From NCBI RefSeq assembly GCF_022458985.1, contig NC_061772.1, forward strand, positions 4,885,501 to 4,949,500: a stretch of DNA of 64,000 nucleotides. The letters run 5' to 3'. The notes under the pieces were generated by a model. It was not told the DNA's origin, did no database searches, and was given only the letters and a program-made list of their open reading frames with translations. The stretch's first letter is position 1; every line of letters starts with the position of its first letter. Positions 1 to 11,579 of this stretch are shown here, piece after piece. Made by a program: the position numbers and the translations under genes. The DNA is from Mugil cephalus (Eukaryota; Chordata; Actinopteri; Mugiliformes; Mugilidae).

Positions 1-215
1 CGTTTCTCTCCCAATAAACTGGACCATACATCGCAGAGTAATCACTGAAAAACAATTGGAGGAAAACATACTTGACATATAACCAGACACATCCAAACAC
101 TGAATTACTAAAACACTGTATAGCTCTCAGACAGTCGTGAAGCTATCACATGAATAATGCTGCAGTGAGTGGGATAAAGTCATCTGACAGATACAAGCAG
201 AGAATGAGGATGTAC

Positions 216-3200
216 CGTGAAAGGGGTGCGTGACGATGGTGGCACAGGAACGAGCGATCATTTCTTTGGTTGTCTGTAGAAAAAGGTAAAACAAATCAAC
301 TGGGACCGAACTTTGCCTGATGCTCCTCAGTGGAGAATTCTTGGCTTCTCTAAAACACTGTGTGGTTGAGATGTCTTGTAGTAGGATGCAAATACATTTG
401 ATCAATACATACTCTTGTTGTGTGGGTTGCTCTCATTGGAACTGCCCATTTCTTACCTCATTAACAACATGCTGTAGTGAGCCCTCTGCAGCCTTCTGCT
501 GGCCACTACATTCCTGGAGAACGGAGACAGAGTTCAGCATTAGCTACATTTCATTCCACCCCCCAACTGTCTCTTTATTAGACACAGTAGAGGTGTAGCC
601 TGGAACAAGGCTTTTGGTGGACTTTGCTGAGAATTTTGTTTTCACTTACAGTGCTTACATGTGTGTAGCGTGGTCTTCCCTAGTGACACACCACTGCTCA
701 TTTTATGCCACACAATGGTTTATTCCTCTACATTTTGTAGCCTGTTTTTTTTTTTTTTTTTTTGTAACTCATAGCCCTAATTCAAAATGCTCTCATGATT
801 TTTAAAGCGTACAAATGAAGTACGCAGTATTTAGAAGTGGCAGTATTTGGACTGATCAAAACAGATAAACACATTTCCATTCAAGCTCCTTGATTCACAG
901 AGCTTGATTTCTTAAGACGTAGGCCTACAATATTAGTGAAATTAATGGATCTAAACATTATTAGGCCACACTAAAGAATCACATCAGTGACATGTTAACA
1001 AAATGAATTACTTGTATGTTTCTTTGGTTATTATTATATTTTGTTTAATATGATTTCCAATGAGTATAATAATCTCCCTTAAACAACCTTTGAGTAAAGT
1101 GAGCCCCTGAAAATAGAGTATTGTGTTTAAAATTATTGTAAAATCCTTCAGTTTGGATGTGAATACCCTCATGTATATATATATGTATATATGTATATAT
1201 GTGTATGTGTGTGTGTGTGTGTGTGTGTGATTGGTACTTGGAGTTATTCTTGACTATGTGTGGGAGTGTGCAATCAAGATGTCACATCAGGTGAAGACAC
1301 TTGTGTGCCATTTCACATGAACTTAATAAGAATTTGATGTGGAGCACATCCGCATACTCTTGATACTGCTGTACCATGCACAGTTACCTGAAGTATGCCT
1401 TGTTCGTGACATTTCTGTAAGAAAGCAGAGAATAAAATGATCAGACAATATGAAGCAGTTTGCTAATAGATGCTAAAGTTGGCAACGACTTTCAGAGTTA
1501 ACTTACTGATGATGGGACCATCAGAAGTCATTTGTATCTGGAGTACGCAGGAGGAAGCTAGGCGGGTTTACAGAACTGTAGCTTAATAACCTCTTCCATG
1601 GCAGTGCTAGAGACGTAACGGCACTATCGCCGTTGGATTATATGAAGCACTTAGCATGAGCTAGCTAATGATTACCCTGGATGTTTTGCATGATGACTGC
1701 TGGAAGCATTAGAAGCCAAAAAAATAGTTCATGCTTTATTAAAAATATGCAACCCATTTAAAGTACCTAACAAACATCCCAGAGGATCAGAATTATCATC
1801 ACTTATGCACAAATAATCCAAAGGGCTTTTGTTTCTGTTTTTTTGCAATACAATTACACAACAAAATGTAATCACTAAAAGATGATGAAACAAACCGAAA
1901 AACCTGCGTCTCATGATACTCACAGATTTGCTCTTAAACTTCCCTTTTGTTCAAAGGTAACAGTTAAGACTGCCCTTAACTACAGTAAGACACGGCACAA
2001 AAATACAAACTTGGGGAAAAAAGGAAATTCTTCATTCTTCATTATGTCCTTATTTCTATTTAAAGAACAGACTGTACGTGTGATTACATCCTGCGTTAAC
2101 AAACCAGTGCCTACCTGCACAACTTTGCTGTGCACGACTGTTCCAACAGTGCCAGCACACAGCCGTGGACCAAGCCCTTTGAAGAGACCCACTTTTCCAT
2201 CAATCTTAATGATGTGTTTTGCTGAAATGTCAGAAAATACACAACAGATTACATTAGAAAATACATTTCCAACAGATACAGATGCCTTCAAACAATAATT
2301 TAAAAACAGTAGCACAGCTATGAAGAGATTAGTAATTTATTGCAATGTCACTGTCGGCAAATTCATAACAAAAATTAAATGTAAAACCAAGCTCCGGTTG
2401 CACCCACTGTACAAACATCCCCCTGTATGAGTAAGCTGTGATAAGTGATATGCACACCAAGGATTAAATGTTACGCCTGGTCATGGAATGGTGTAACATG
2501 ACAAGTCTTGAGCAGGTGTCATGGTAATGATAAAGACGTTGATATAATGGAGCATCTAACGTAGGAGCCTCAATGAGCAGGAATTCAAGTGTAAAAGAGA
2601 GAGTGGTAAGAGCACCAATTATTTTAATATAAAGCACATGGTGAGAGATTTTATTTCATCAAGGCTAATCTGTTTCTGTTTTGGTATCACTGCAGTGGCA
2701 TCACGTCAAGGAAAGAAACAGAGGTCAGTTTTTCCACAGTCTTGTATACGGCAACTCCTCTTCAGTTCTATGCCAGTGGAGACAACTGTCCTTGACCCCT
2801 GCCATCCCCTCAACCCATGCTTCACGCTCCTCCCATCCGATATCAGATACAGAAAAATAGTTTGCAAAAGGACATGGTTCGCCAACAGCTTCATCCCTGT
2901 AGCCATTCATTGTGTTTGGTGTTGTCATATCAAGTCATATCTGCTGAATGCTTTATGTGCCTGAATGTTATATGTACAAAGCAAAATAACAAAAACACAA
3001 ATTGCTGGGTGGAAATGCATCATTGTTCTGCTGTTAGTGCTGTGATGGCCAAACATACTGAATATTGATTTGAAGCCAAACTATTTGCAAATAAATTAAA
3101 AAGAGTCTGCTGTAGTTTTTCAGTCAACAAGATGTATAGGATTTATTCAAAGATGTACATTTATTTCTAAACACGAACTCTTAAAATATTTATAAACACC

Positions 3201-4456
3201 GTCATCCTCAACTACACTGCTAACCCTTAGATAGACTGTTTCTCAAGTGTTTCCTTCTCCACTAGTAACTTCTCCATCTCCATCATGTGATTTTTTTCTC
3301 CAAAAGAACATATTGGAGATGCAGGTTATTTCTTGGTGGTGTTTGCTGGAGCTGTCTGTGGTGCTGAAAGGGGGTTGCGGTTCCCTAGAAAAAGTGCATC
3401 TTAGTCGGCGTGAACTAAAAGCTGGGTAATTTGTGGTTTTATTAGGCCTATATTAGTCTGTTTTTATGAATTGATTTTACAGGGACCATGTTGCCTTCAT
3501 GGCATCTTGAGTTTTTGCTGTTAGGCCTGTATGGCTGGCACAAGTGTCACAGTCTGTTAACCCGTTAAAAACTTTAGTATCTTCTCAAAACACATCCTTG
3601 ATGATGGTGCTGTTGGATAAGATTTTCTAGGAAGAGGTCCTCCACCCATTAGTCAGATGACTTGTCCTTCTAAAATGTACATGGACTTGGTGCAGGGTTT
3701 AATGTGTTTTCTTGTTTCACTATCTGAGTGACTTGATCTTCTTTTCTTCAAATTGGCATTCATTTTTTTTTTATCTTTACTGGGGCCAGTTAAGATAAAG
3801 TAAATAACTATTGCAGCAAGGCAGCTGTAGCAACCTCTGCTGCGCTAGTGAGCTTCTTAGCACCTAGTTGTGGTTTTAGATTATGGTATAAATATTTATC
3901 ACAAGGCTTCTCATAGCTGACCCAGATGTAGAACTTACATGCAACCATTTTACGTCCAGTCTCAGTGGTGTACTTAACACATGACAAGCTGTGAAACAGC
4001 GTTTTCTCCTGAGGTAAAAAGGATGTTTTGGGTGAGTTGGAGCAAGACAACACTGCTTGGACAAATCTTCATGAGTAACAAGGAATCTGGATTTAATTTG
4101 ATGAAAAGATTGTCCAATTAAGGACATTTGTCCAATGTAATAATTGATCACGGAAGTATGGTATCAGTAAACATCAGGCCAATTAATTTAAAAATTAAAT
4201 TCAGTCATAAATGTGGGTGTGTGCTAGTAGACAGGCTTCTTACATGTCAGAGGGATGCACCATATGAATATTTAGTCATAAAATCTTATGAGCAAATCAG
4301 GTTGTCTCAAGTTATTCTGTCTTGTGAACAGAATGTGTGCAAACAACACAACATTTGGTCTGACTTACCATAAGCAAACAATCCAGGCAGCTGGTGCACT
4401 TGTCTGCCGAACAGGTTCCTGCCCAGAGTGGGAGGTAGTGGCTCATGTCCTACCTG

Positions 4457-4489
<33 letters not shown>

Positions 4490-6468
4490 GTCAATCAGAC
4501 AGACAATCAGTCAATATGCGCCCACAGACAAAAACTTCCTGGTTTTATTTTGACACAACTAAAGCTGGGGACACACTACACTTTTTTTTTTTTGACAGAT
4601 TTAGCATCCAATTTCTGGTTGTACAAAGACTGTACTTGTTGGGGACAGTCAACATGGGTGAACGGCACAAAATTCTATTAGTGTGTGAGGAAAACAGGCT
4701 GCATCCGACCTCGCAGTCAGTCAAACCTGTTTGAATTCTTTGAGCGAAATGTAATGCCTTAGTGTATTTTGGTTGCAGTGCATACCACAACTGTCACCCT
4801 TGCGAGAATTTGCACAAGAATTTGATGTGTTCGGTTGGCTTTGGTTGATTTGACAAATCATGTAGGCTGTGATTCCTCAGTATGTGCAGTGTGTTAAGTG
4901 TGTGATCTTCATGATGTGTAATTTATAGTACAGCAAAGGGCTAAGGAAGGACCTTAGATATGGACCCTCCGTCGGTGTGAGATATTTGTGCACTTGTCAG
5001 TCTGGCTTACTCCGTAAAAACACCACCCAAACACTGTCTTTTTTGCCAGTCGGGTTAATTTCTGTTTCTACTTCCTGCTTCACTTTCAACAGTAGTGGCT
5101 GAAACTTCGCTGAAATTTCATCCGAATACGAGTCATACCCATGTCTGTTATCTCCAAAACTCCTCGGTTAACCTTACCAATTCTTTATTGATCCTAAACA
5201 AACAATTTGAGAATCACAGATGGAGAAACAGCCCGAAATACTAAAGCAGAAACACGCTACTCCCAAGTAACCAATCACGGCTCTTGCTTCTGGGAAGGTG
5301 CAAGTCAGTGAGGCATTGAGGTCCGCGTAGGGTCTGCGTTAACTGCGTCAACTGAACGCAGAAACATCAATTGTGTATCAGTCTTTCAGTCAAGTACAAA
5401 AGTCTTCTGAAGCCAGTCTGTGTACTCCTTAACTTGTTGCCATGTTATCACAGGCGTTTCGCGATCATTTACTAGTCTTCATATCACGCGAAAAAATGTC
5501 CTCTGTGCGCAACTGATTTGGTCTTCAGTCAATTTAAGCTGCAAAGCCAGTTCATGTTAGCTAAACTATTAACGTTATTTCACCTAGTTAGTAAGCAAAT
5601 GCTGGCACAGCTTACAAACCATCCTGGCGGGCTAAACGGCGACGGTAAATAAATCATCTTTTGCTCGATTAATACAGACCTGCCAAGAGCCCTGGCGTCT
5701 GCGAGCTAACAATAAACCAGTATGTAACGGACGAAGAGTCATCGCCTTAGCTCGGCCACAACCTTTTAACGCAGACCTACAGAGCCACTTGTGTGCAAAG
5801 CACCCAGGAATGAGGAATAATCACGGCAACGCTTCAGAGAAATATCTAAACACAGGAGACGTTGTCGGAGCGGCTAGTAGGTCCAGCTAACTAGCTGACA
5901 CGTCGAGCAGCTCGATACATGACAGGCTAACAGACCCGTGTTGTAAGACAGAGAGTCGTGTAGCTTTACCGAAGTGCGCCTCGGGACGAAAAATACTCTT
6001 GCAGATTCCCCGCATAGAATACAAACGAAGCAGCATTTCAGTGGAGGTCTGAGACATGGCTTCCTCTCACTACCATGAATTTTAGAAACAGAAGGTCACG
6101 GGGACAACAGACGAGCTGACACTGTTCCCGGAACATTCACTTCTAAATAAACAGTGGTTATGATTGATGAAGTGTCTTGAACCGTGTTGTAGGCTACACT
6201 GCACACTTTGGAGCTCGACAGCATGAAATGGTGTTTGTATTTTTTTTTTTTTTTTCAACTGCGGGTGACAGGTTCCTCTTCCCTAGCCATTACACAGTAC
6301 TGAAAGCACGTAAAAGTGGCTAAAGCAGCCTCGAGACCACTAACGCGTTCACAGCATACGCGAGGACGATTCCTCTCTTACCTGGATCAGGACTTTAATA
6401 TACATCAGAGGGTGGGAGAGGACGGTGAGCCCTGACCCCAACAATACTTGGCCACACGTGTCCGCCAT
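216..6468 (-). CDS. mtch2: mtch2, mitochondrial carrier homolog 2 (N-terminal part, gene continues past left edge)
   Basis: MTCH2 is an outer mitochondrial membrane protein of the SLC25-like fold; it acts as an insertase for alpha-helical proteins and a tBID receptor. Five coding exons are readable on the minus strand: 6382-6468 (starts [20 protein letters not shown]), 4369-4453 ([20 protein letters not shown]), 2115-2221 (contains [19 protein letters not shown]), 457-513 ([19 protein letters not shown]) and 216-273 ([19 protein letters not shown]). All have AG/GT borders and phases that join in frame, giving about 132 residues. The start ATG follows a GC-rich upstream region without a TATA box, as expected for a housekeeping gene. 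The join between exons 3 and 4 lacks the short HYQ stretch of the mammalian protein, so a microexon may be missed or the loop may be shorter here. The C-terminal half lies outside the window. Introns hold simple repeats and no other gene I can support firmly. Confidence 0.9.
1166..1229. repeat. AT/TG dinucleotide microsatellite
   Basis: Alternating TATATG units run into a pure TG tract of about 13 units. It lies in an mtch2 intron. A separate T-run of about 20 bases sits at 746-763. Confidence 0.9.
4459..4488. repeat. (CA)n microsatellite abutting the mtch2 exon 2 splice acceptor
   Basis: About 15 CA units on the plus strand read as (TG)n in the mtch2 transcript. They lie directly before the GAGCAG acceptor whose exon starts at 4453. 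No separate pyrimidine tract is present, so the repeat occupies the place of the polypyrimidine tract. Confidence 0.9.
5970..6057 (-). other. candidate small first coding exon inside mtch2 intron 1
   Basis: An ATG in good context (GAAGCCATGT) opens a 29-codon frame starting [17 protein letters not shown] and ends at a GTAAAG donor, in a CpG-rich stretch. A possible second exon, in matching phase, follows the acceptor ATTTCAG on the minus strand near 5115 and stays open for about 37 codons to a TGA. I do not recognise the predicted peptide. It could be chance, an alternative mtch2 leader or a small nested gene. Confidence 0.2.
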
Positions 6469-7419
6469 TTTTGGAGAGACTATGGGAAGACAGGAAATTA
6501 TCCCTTTTCTTCTCGCGTCCGGGAGCAGATAGCGACTGCATGTTGTCTCGTAGGGAGAGTATCGCCATCTAGTGTTGATAAGCGGGAAGCGCCCCTTTTT
6601 TCTTTATCTTCATGGCAGATGTCAGACAGGATTACATTTTTTCTCAGTCGCTTTGGTGCATTTCTCACATCACTATTAACATTTGCACAATAGTTAATGC
6701 ATTTCTCAGAACAATTAGTACAAAATGCAAAGCCTAGTGGATAACCTGCAAAAGTGCGTCACTTGCTCAAAATGAATAGCGGATTCCTCAAAAGCAAGTA
6801 TTCATATCAATGAAACTGTCTGTGTCATCAAAATGATAAGTCCTGACACCATTGTTTATGAACAAGACAGTCGAATGTCCTTGTCATGTTTTCATTATGA
6901 CAGTTTACTCTCTCTGTGTTTTCCAATGCAAAAAAGTCAGATCTTGGTGACACTATGTGAAAATGCTCAAGACAGCACTATACACTACATGTACAGCCAT
7001 TTGAAAACTACAGTAAAGTTACACATTACTGTATTTAGTAAGGTAACTGAGTACAAGACACATATGTATGTTTCACATATTTACTGCATATGCTCTTTGC
7101 AATTCTACAGCATTGTGCAAAAAACATACAAAAAAAACAGTCACTTATTTAGAACAAACTTAAGAAATACCATTATGGTAGAACTGTGCACAAATGTAAA
7201 CAATATAACAGTACATATTACTGTAAACTGAACATAAATAATGCCTGGACATCCACAAGTTCCTGTCTGTCTGGCCACATATTTTCATCTACATCACAGC
7301 GGATGTCTTCCCTTCCCTTCCCAAGGCAAAGAGGGGGGGACTGTTAAGTGTACTGCATGGAGCTACACAAAGTTTACAGTGCTGAACAGTACAGTATGCA
7401 TAGAATGCACAGTCAAGCT

Positions 7420-8026
7420 TTATCTGTACATACTGGTGACGGGTCTCCTTCGTTTTTTCACTGTTCCTTTCAAATGGCACATTGTAAAGTTGTTTCATGG
7501 GCATTTCATTCCTCCTGAGCACACGGTCAATATTTGCGATTGAAACAGATTAAATATTGCCAAAGATATCACCATCATCATCATCTATAACAGCGGTTTG
7601 AATCTCTCTCAATCTTATTGCATTGTTTGCAATCACCATTGCATAAATGGCTTCCTGTTGTTGTGGAGTAAAAAGGGGCCCCACCTCTGCGAGGTTGTCT
7701 TGCAATCCTACGTGTTGCAGAGTAAAATTATAGTAATGTACGATAAATATGAGATATAACAAGGTATTGGATGTCCAGTACTATACATACCTGTTCTCCC
7801 TACGAAATGTTTGAATGATGGAATTCACAGTGGTTCTCCCTACATTTGGTTGCAATCGTCGGCCAGCCTCAGCCATAGTGAGGCCGTGATTTACAACATG
7901 GTCCACAAGTGTAGCCCTAATTCCATCAGGAATCTGCCTATGTACTTCACCTCTTCTGCCCATGTTTTGTCCCCTTCCCTTTCCTTCGCGGATTCTCACC
8001 CCTCCTCCACGATGCTGACGTTCCAT
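7420..8026 (-). pseudogene. IS630/Tc1-superfamily (DDE_3) transposase remnant, N-terminal part
   Basis: Minus-strand reading gives the N-terminal helix-turn-helix region of a fish transposase (positions 7784-8026, containing IRATLVDHVVNHGLTMAEAG and GRRLQPNVGRTTVNSIIQTF). In other frames follow LFTPQQQEAIYAMVIANNAI (around 7650) and MPMKQLYNVPFERNSEKTKE (around 7500). The reading frame is broken several times, and the catalytic DDE core is missing after about 7420. A terminal-repeat-like sequence (TTTTCTCAGTCGCTTTGGTG) lies near 6635-6660, probably the 3' end of the element. I find no matching terminus near 8050-8170, so the element looks truncated on its 5' side. A sister copy with the complementary part is at 39127-41046. 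Confidence 0.75.
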
Positions 8027-8289
8027 TTTTGTGTCACAGAATTGTAGAAATGGTACACACTATGTCCTGCTTGGTTCATATATGCTTGCCAAGTGAGTGT
8101 TCATGGGATTCAGAGTGACTGTGGACGAGTGGCTAGTCATTGGGTACAACTAATGCTTCACACACCTCCTCATGAGTGAAAGGTGAAGTGGCTAAAAAAA
8201 GTAAAGCGTAAACATGCTACTACCAAGCAGGACAATCACAGCTCTTGCAGTCTGCTTTGTCGTGACGTGCAGTTATGTTTCTGGGGAGG

Positions 8290-8416
8290 TGCACGTCAGG
8301 CTGCAATGGTTCTGCACCCTCAGAAGACCCATGTCCATTCTCTGATGAGTCACAACCTTTTTGGATGCACAAAGGAGACCTAACAATATTGGGAATCTTA
8401 TTGTTGTGGCTGATCA
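8290..8416 (+). repeat. 3' fragment of a nonautonomous DNA transposon (same family as 36784-37217)
   Basis: The segment containing AGAAGACCCATGTCCATTCT, GATGAGTCACAAC and the terminal TTGTGGCTGATCA closely matches the last 100 bases of the element at 36784-37217. Only the right end is present here. Confidence 0.7.
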
Positions 8417-9224
8417 GTGTATATTTTTCATCAATTGAATCAATCAGAAATTTGTATTAAACTTAAAAGGAACAGCATTGCAGGACAAAATCAAGCCCGA
8501 GAAGCGTGTGACGTATGATGCAGTGAAAAAGCTCTATGAAGACTCTGCACTTGACTTTCTCGTAAAGAACTGAACAAACATTGTTCTTGATCTTGCTCCC
8601 CTAAGTAACAAGAACAAATTTCTTGCTACTTGTGAGAAATTTCTTAAGAGCTTTAGCCACACAAAGGTTATGATATACAGCATTGGTTTAAAATTGTAGC
8701 TTTTTGTCAACATCCAGGCTATTGTTGAGTTTCTGTAGGCTTTTAATTTGAAAGTCTTTGTGTGTTTTTGTATATTACACGATAATTTATGAAGCTGGAG
8801 GTGCCAGTCACACTTAAGATAATATAATCTGGGGGCACCACATTTATATAATAAATAATAAAGAGAAACTCAGCAATAAGTCACAGAGTAATATTGCAAA
8901 TATTGCTGCAAAATCTAAGTACTTTTACCTATTTTTTCCACATGTGTTGTCCTGTCAGTCTTTCACATAACATTAGCTCTATCCTTCAAATAGCTGAAAA
9001 ACCAAAACATTTCAAGAGTTATGGAGACGTTGGATGTGATGCTGTGTGATTTCTTGAGGTGACGCTGTTCAGCAGAGGAATTTGTTTATTTTATTTCTTT
9101 GCAAATGAACTGAGGCTGATGTCCCTCAGCCACAGACTCTTGTCCTGTATTAAAAATAGACAGAGTAAAAAAGTTAAAAAAAAAAAAAATATATATATAT
9201 ATATACATGGAATCAAACTAGTGT

Positions 9225-9888
9225 GTGCCTACCGCATCCTCAGAAGTGCCTGCTGCATTTCCAGATGTGTCTGCCACATCTCCAGATGTGTCTGCCACAT
9301 CTCCTGCTGTACGTGGAGCACCTCCAGAGATTCCCGTAGCAGCACCCACAGCACCTCGGCCAACTTCTGAAGAGCAGGCTGGAGACACCCCTCCACAGGC
9401 TACCATGAGGCCTTCATCAGGGCCATATAGGATGAACACAAGACGTAAAGTTCAACTGTGACCAAAACCGATGGATTGGACACCTAAATTACAGAAATCC
9501 ACACCAAGAAAACGGGCTGAGACAAGGCCTAAAGTGGAGCCTTCTACCACGGTCCAATGTACAGCTCCACAAGTGCAGCAAATATTTGTTGCAGCAGCTA
9601 AAGTACATCCAATTCTCCAAATCTCCACTACCTTTCTGAGAACATAGTGATGACAGCAACTATGACAGATGCAGCTACCAAGATGCAGGAGGACCTGGAA
9701 AACCAAAAAAAGACAGTGGGACCAGGGCCGACCTCCAGCACCGTATACAATCCACGAATGAGGCCACCAAGAAGACGGTGGAGGAGCGAGAAAACTCCAG
9801 AAAGGCATTAAAGGACAGACTGCAACATCTAGAACAGCAGATTGAGGAGGCACTGAAAAAAGTAAAGAAGAAATTTCTGAAGAAGTGA
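9225..9888 (+). pseudogene. degraded coding-like sequence: Pro/Ser/Ala-rich part then charged coiled coil, origin unknown
   Basis: Starting at 9225 the frame encodes a Pro/Ala/Ser-rich peptide with imperfect SATSPDV repeats. One TGA (9459-9461) interrupts it, and the same frame then stays open to a TAG at about 9648, with a basic stretch (STPRKRAETRPKVEP). After frame changes, 9690-9888 encodes a highly charged heptad-like peptide including KTVEERENSRKALKDRLQHL and EQQIEEALKKVKKKFLKK before a TGA. Breaks in frame plus sustained coding character suggest a decayed gene or transposon-borne gag/ORF1-like sequence. I do not recognise the family, and no introns are evident. A processed pseudogene is the main alternative. 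Confidence 0.35.
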
Positions 9889-10035
9889 TTCCTCAACTTT
9901 TTCAGAAGAACTTGAGAGACCCAGCCTCAGTCTGACCTCTGTCATAACCACAGTCCTATCAGCCCCTCCTCCTCCAACCCCTCCCACACTGAACCTCCCA
10001 TCCCTTCCCCCTAACCCAAACTCCCATTTTAGTTT

Positions 10036-10240
10036 TTTGTTGTGTGAATGTGAGTGTGAATGGTTGTTTGTCTCTCTGTGTTTGTCCTGTGATGGAGCCC
10101 TGTCCAGAGTGGCCTGGTGTCTCTCTGTGTTCATCCTGTGATGTACTGGCAGCCTGTCCTTACGGTATTGGACAAAAACATCGTTTGTCCATTGCCTGCT
10201 GGAAGAAGCTCCAGACATCAACAGGAATATGCTCTAACAT
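10036..10240 (+). repeat. fragment of a widespread teleost interspersed repeat
   Basis: Contains GTGTGAATGTGAGTGTGAATGG, a duplicated GTCTCTCTGTGTTTGTCCTGTGATG-type unit and CTGGCAGCCTGTC. These resemble the core of the repeat at 25300-25575 that is common throughout fish genomes. A reverse-oriented fragment of the same kind lies at about 17125-17210. Confidence 0.45.
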
Positions 10241-10389
10241 CTATGGACAATGAATGAATGAGTAAATTAATGAATGTTTTCATTAACAGCATGAAAAAAA
10301 AAAAAACATATACTAATGTTTACACATCTCTTCTATAACTGAGTTCTGAGTTGGACAATATTTATTATTTTTAGTATAATTTTCAAAAT

Positions 10390-11510
10390 CAGAATTAGAA
10401 TTACTTTATTGATCCCAGGGGAAAATTGCTTTTCGTTACAGCAGCTCAACCCAAAGTGTTTAGAACAAATAGCAATGTAGGCAATAAGAATAAGAGAATG
10501 TAAAAAATATAAGTGAATATAAATATATATATAACAATATGTACAAGTATAAGTGACATTGAATATGGGGTACTGCACAGTGGGGAAAATGTTTGTACAT
10601 GGTGAGAATATATAAGGAAATGTGTACAAGTATATGAAAATAATAAAGTGAAGCATTTGTTATAGTAGGCCTATCTATATAGTTATAAACATGGGTTATT
10701 GCACATAGTAAAGGTCAGAGTCCCCTAGTATGCAGGGAATATGTACTAGTAGTGAACATGAGTTATTGCACGTTATCAGTATAAATATGTCTATAAATAA
10801 ATATGGGTTCTGCACCCTCAGAGTGAGGAGTTGTACAGGTTAATGGCCACAGGCAGGAATGATTTCCTGTGACGCTCTGTGGTGCATCGTGGTGTGATCA
10901 GTCTGGTGCTGAAAGAACCTCCTGTGTCTGACCAGCACGTCATGGAGTTGGTTAGACTCATTGTCCAAGAGGTCTTTTACTTTGTGAAGCATTCTCCCGT
11001 CTGACACCACTATCAGAGGGTCCAGCTTCACTCCCACAACGTCACTGGCCTTGTGGATCAGTCTGTTGGCGTCCGCCACCCTCAGCCTGCTGGCCCAGCA
11101 CGCAACAGCATAGAAGATGGCACTGGCCACCACAGACTCGTAGAACATCATGAGCGTAGTCCTGCAGATGATGAAAGATCTCAACCACCTCAGAAAATAG
11201 AGGCGACTCTGGCCCTTTATGTACAGGGCGTCTGTGTTCTTCCCCCAGTCCAGTCTATTGTCAGCGTGAACCCCAGATACTTGTAATCCTCAAGTAAGGC
11301 AAAAAGGCAATCCTCAAGACTTACATTGATCCCCTGGATGAAAACAGGTTCACTGGCACCTTGGTCCTCCTCAGGTCCACCATCAGTTCCTTGTTTGTTA
11401 CATTGAGCTGTAAGTTAGTGGTTCTGCTCACACCATGTGACAAAGTTGTCCACAACAGCCTTGTACTCCACCTCGTCACCCTTGCTGATGAAATGACAGA
11501 ATTGTTACCT
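10390..11510 (-). mobile_element. non-LTR retrotransposon fragment (L2/CR1-type), 3' end of reverse transcriptase plus 3' UTR
   Basis: On the minus strand, 11330-11510 encodes a reverse-transcriptase part (VTKELMVDLRRTKVPVN-like, interrupted). Positions 11200-11290 contain the YLGVHADNRLDW motif, and 10840-11184 the C-terminal region (FYESVVASAIFYAVACWASR, RLRVADANRLIHKASDVVGV). The 3' UTR ends near 10390 with a GGGATCAATAAAGTAATTCT-type tail, a common terminus of fish LINEs. The reading frame has stops and frameshifts and the 5' part is absent, so the copy is dead. Confidence 0.8.
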
Positions 11511-11579
11511 TTACAAGTTGTTACAAGTTTAGGAAAAAAGCAACTTGAAACTGTTTTCATGTATTTGTGCAGGTTATAA

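Noticed and set aside
1510-1540. Splice-flanked 31-nt minus-strand segment (after CTCCAG, before GTAAGTTA) in an mtch2 intron
   Set aside because: The length is not a multiple of three, while both neighbouring mtch2 exons join at phase 0; the peptide does not resemble MTCH2.
6833-7231. 132-codon open frame on the plus strand
   Set aside because: Composition is AT-driven within the transposon remnant; the peptide shows no domain or conservation clue.
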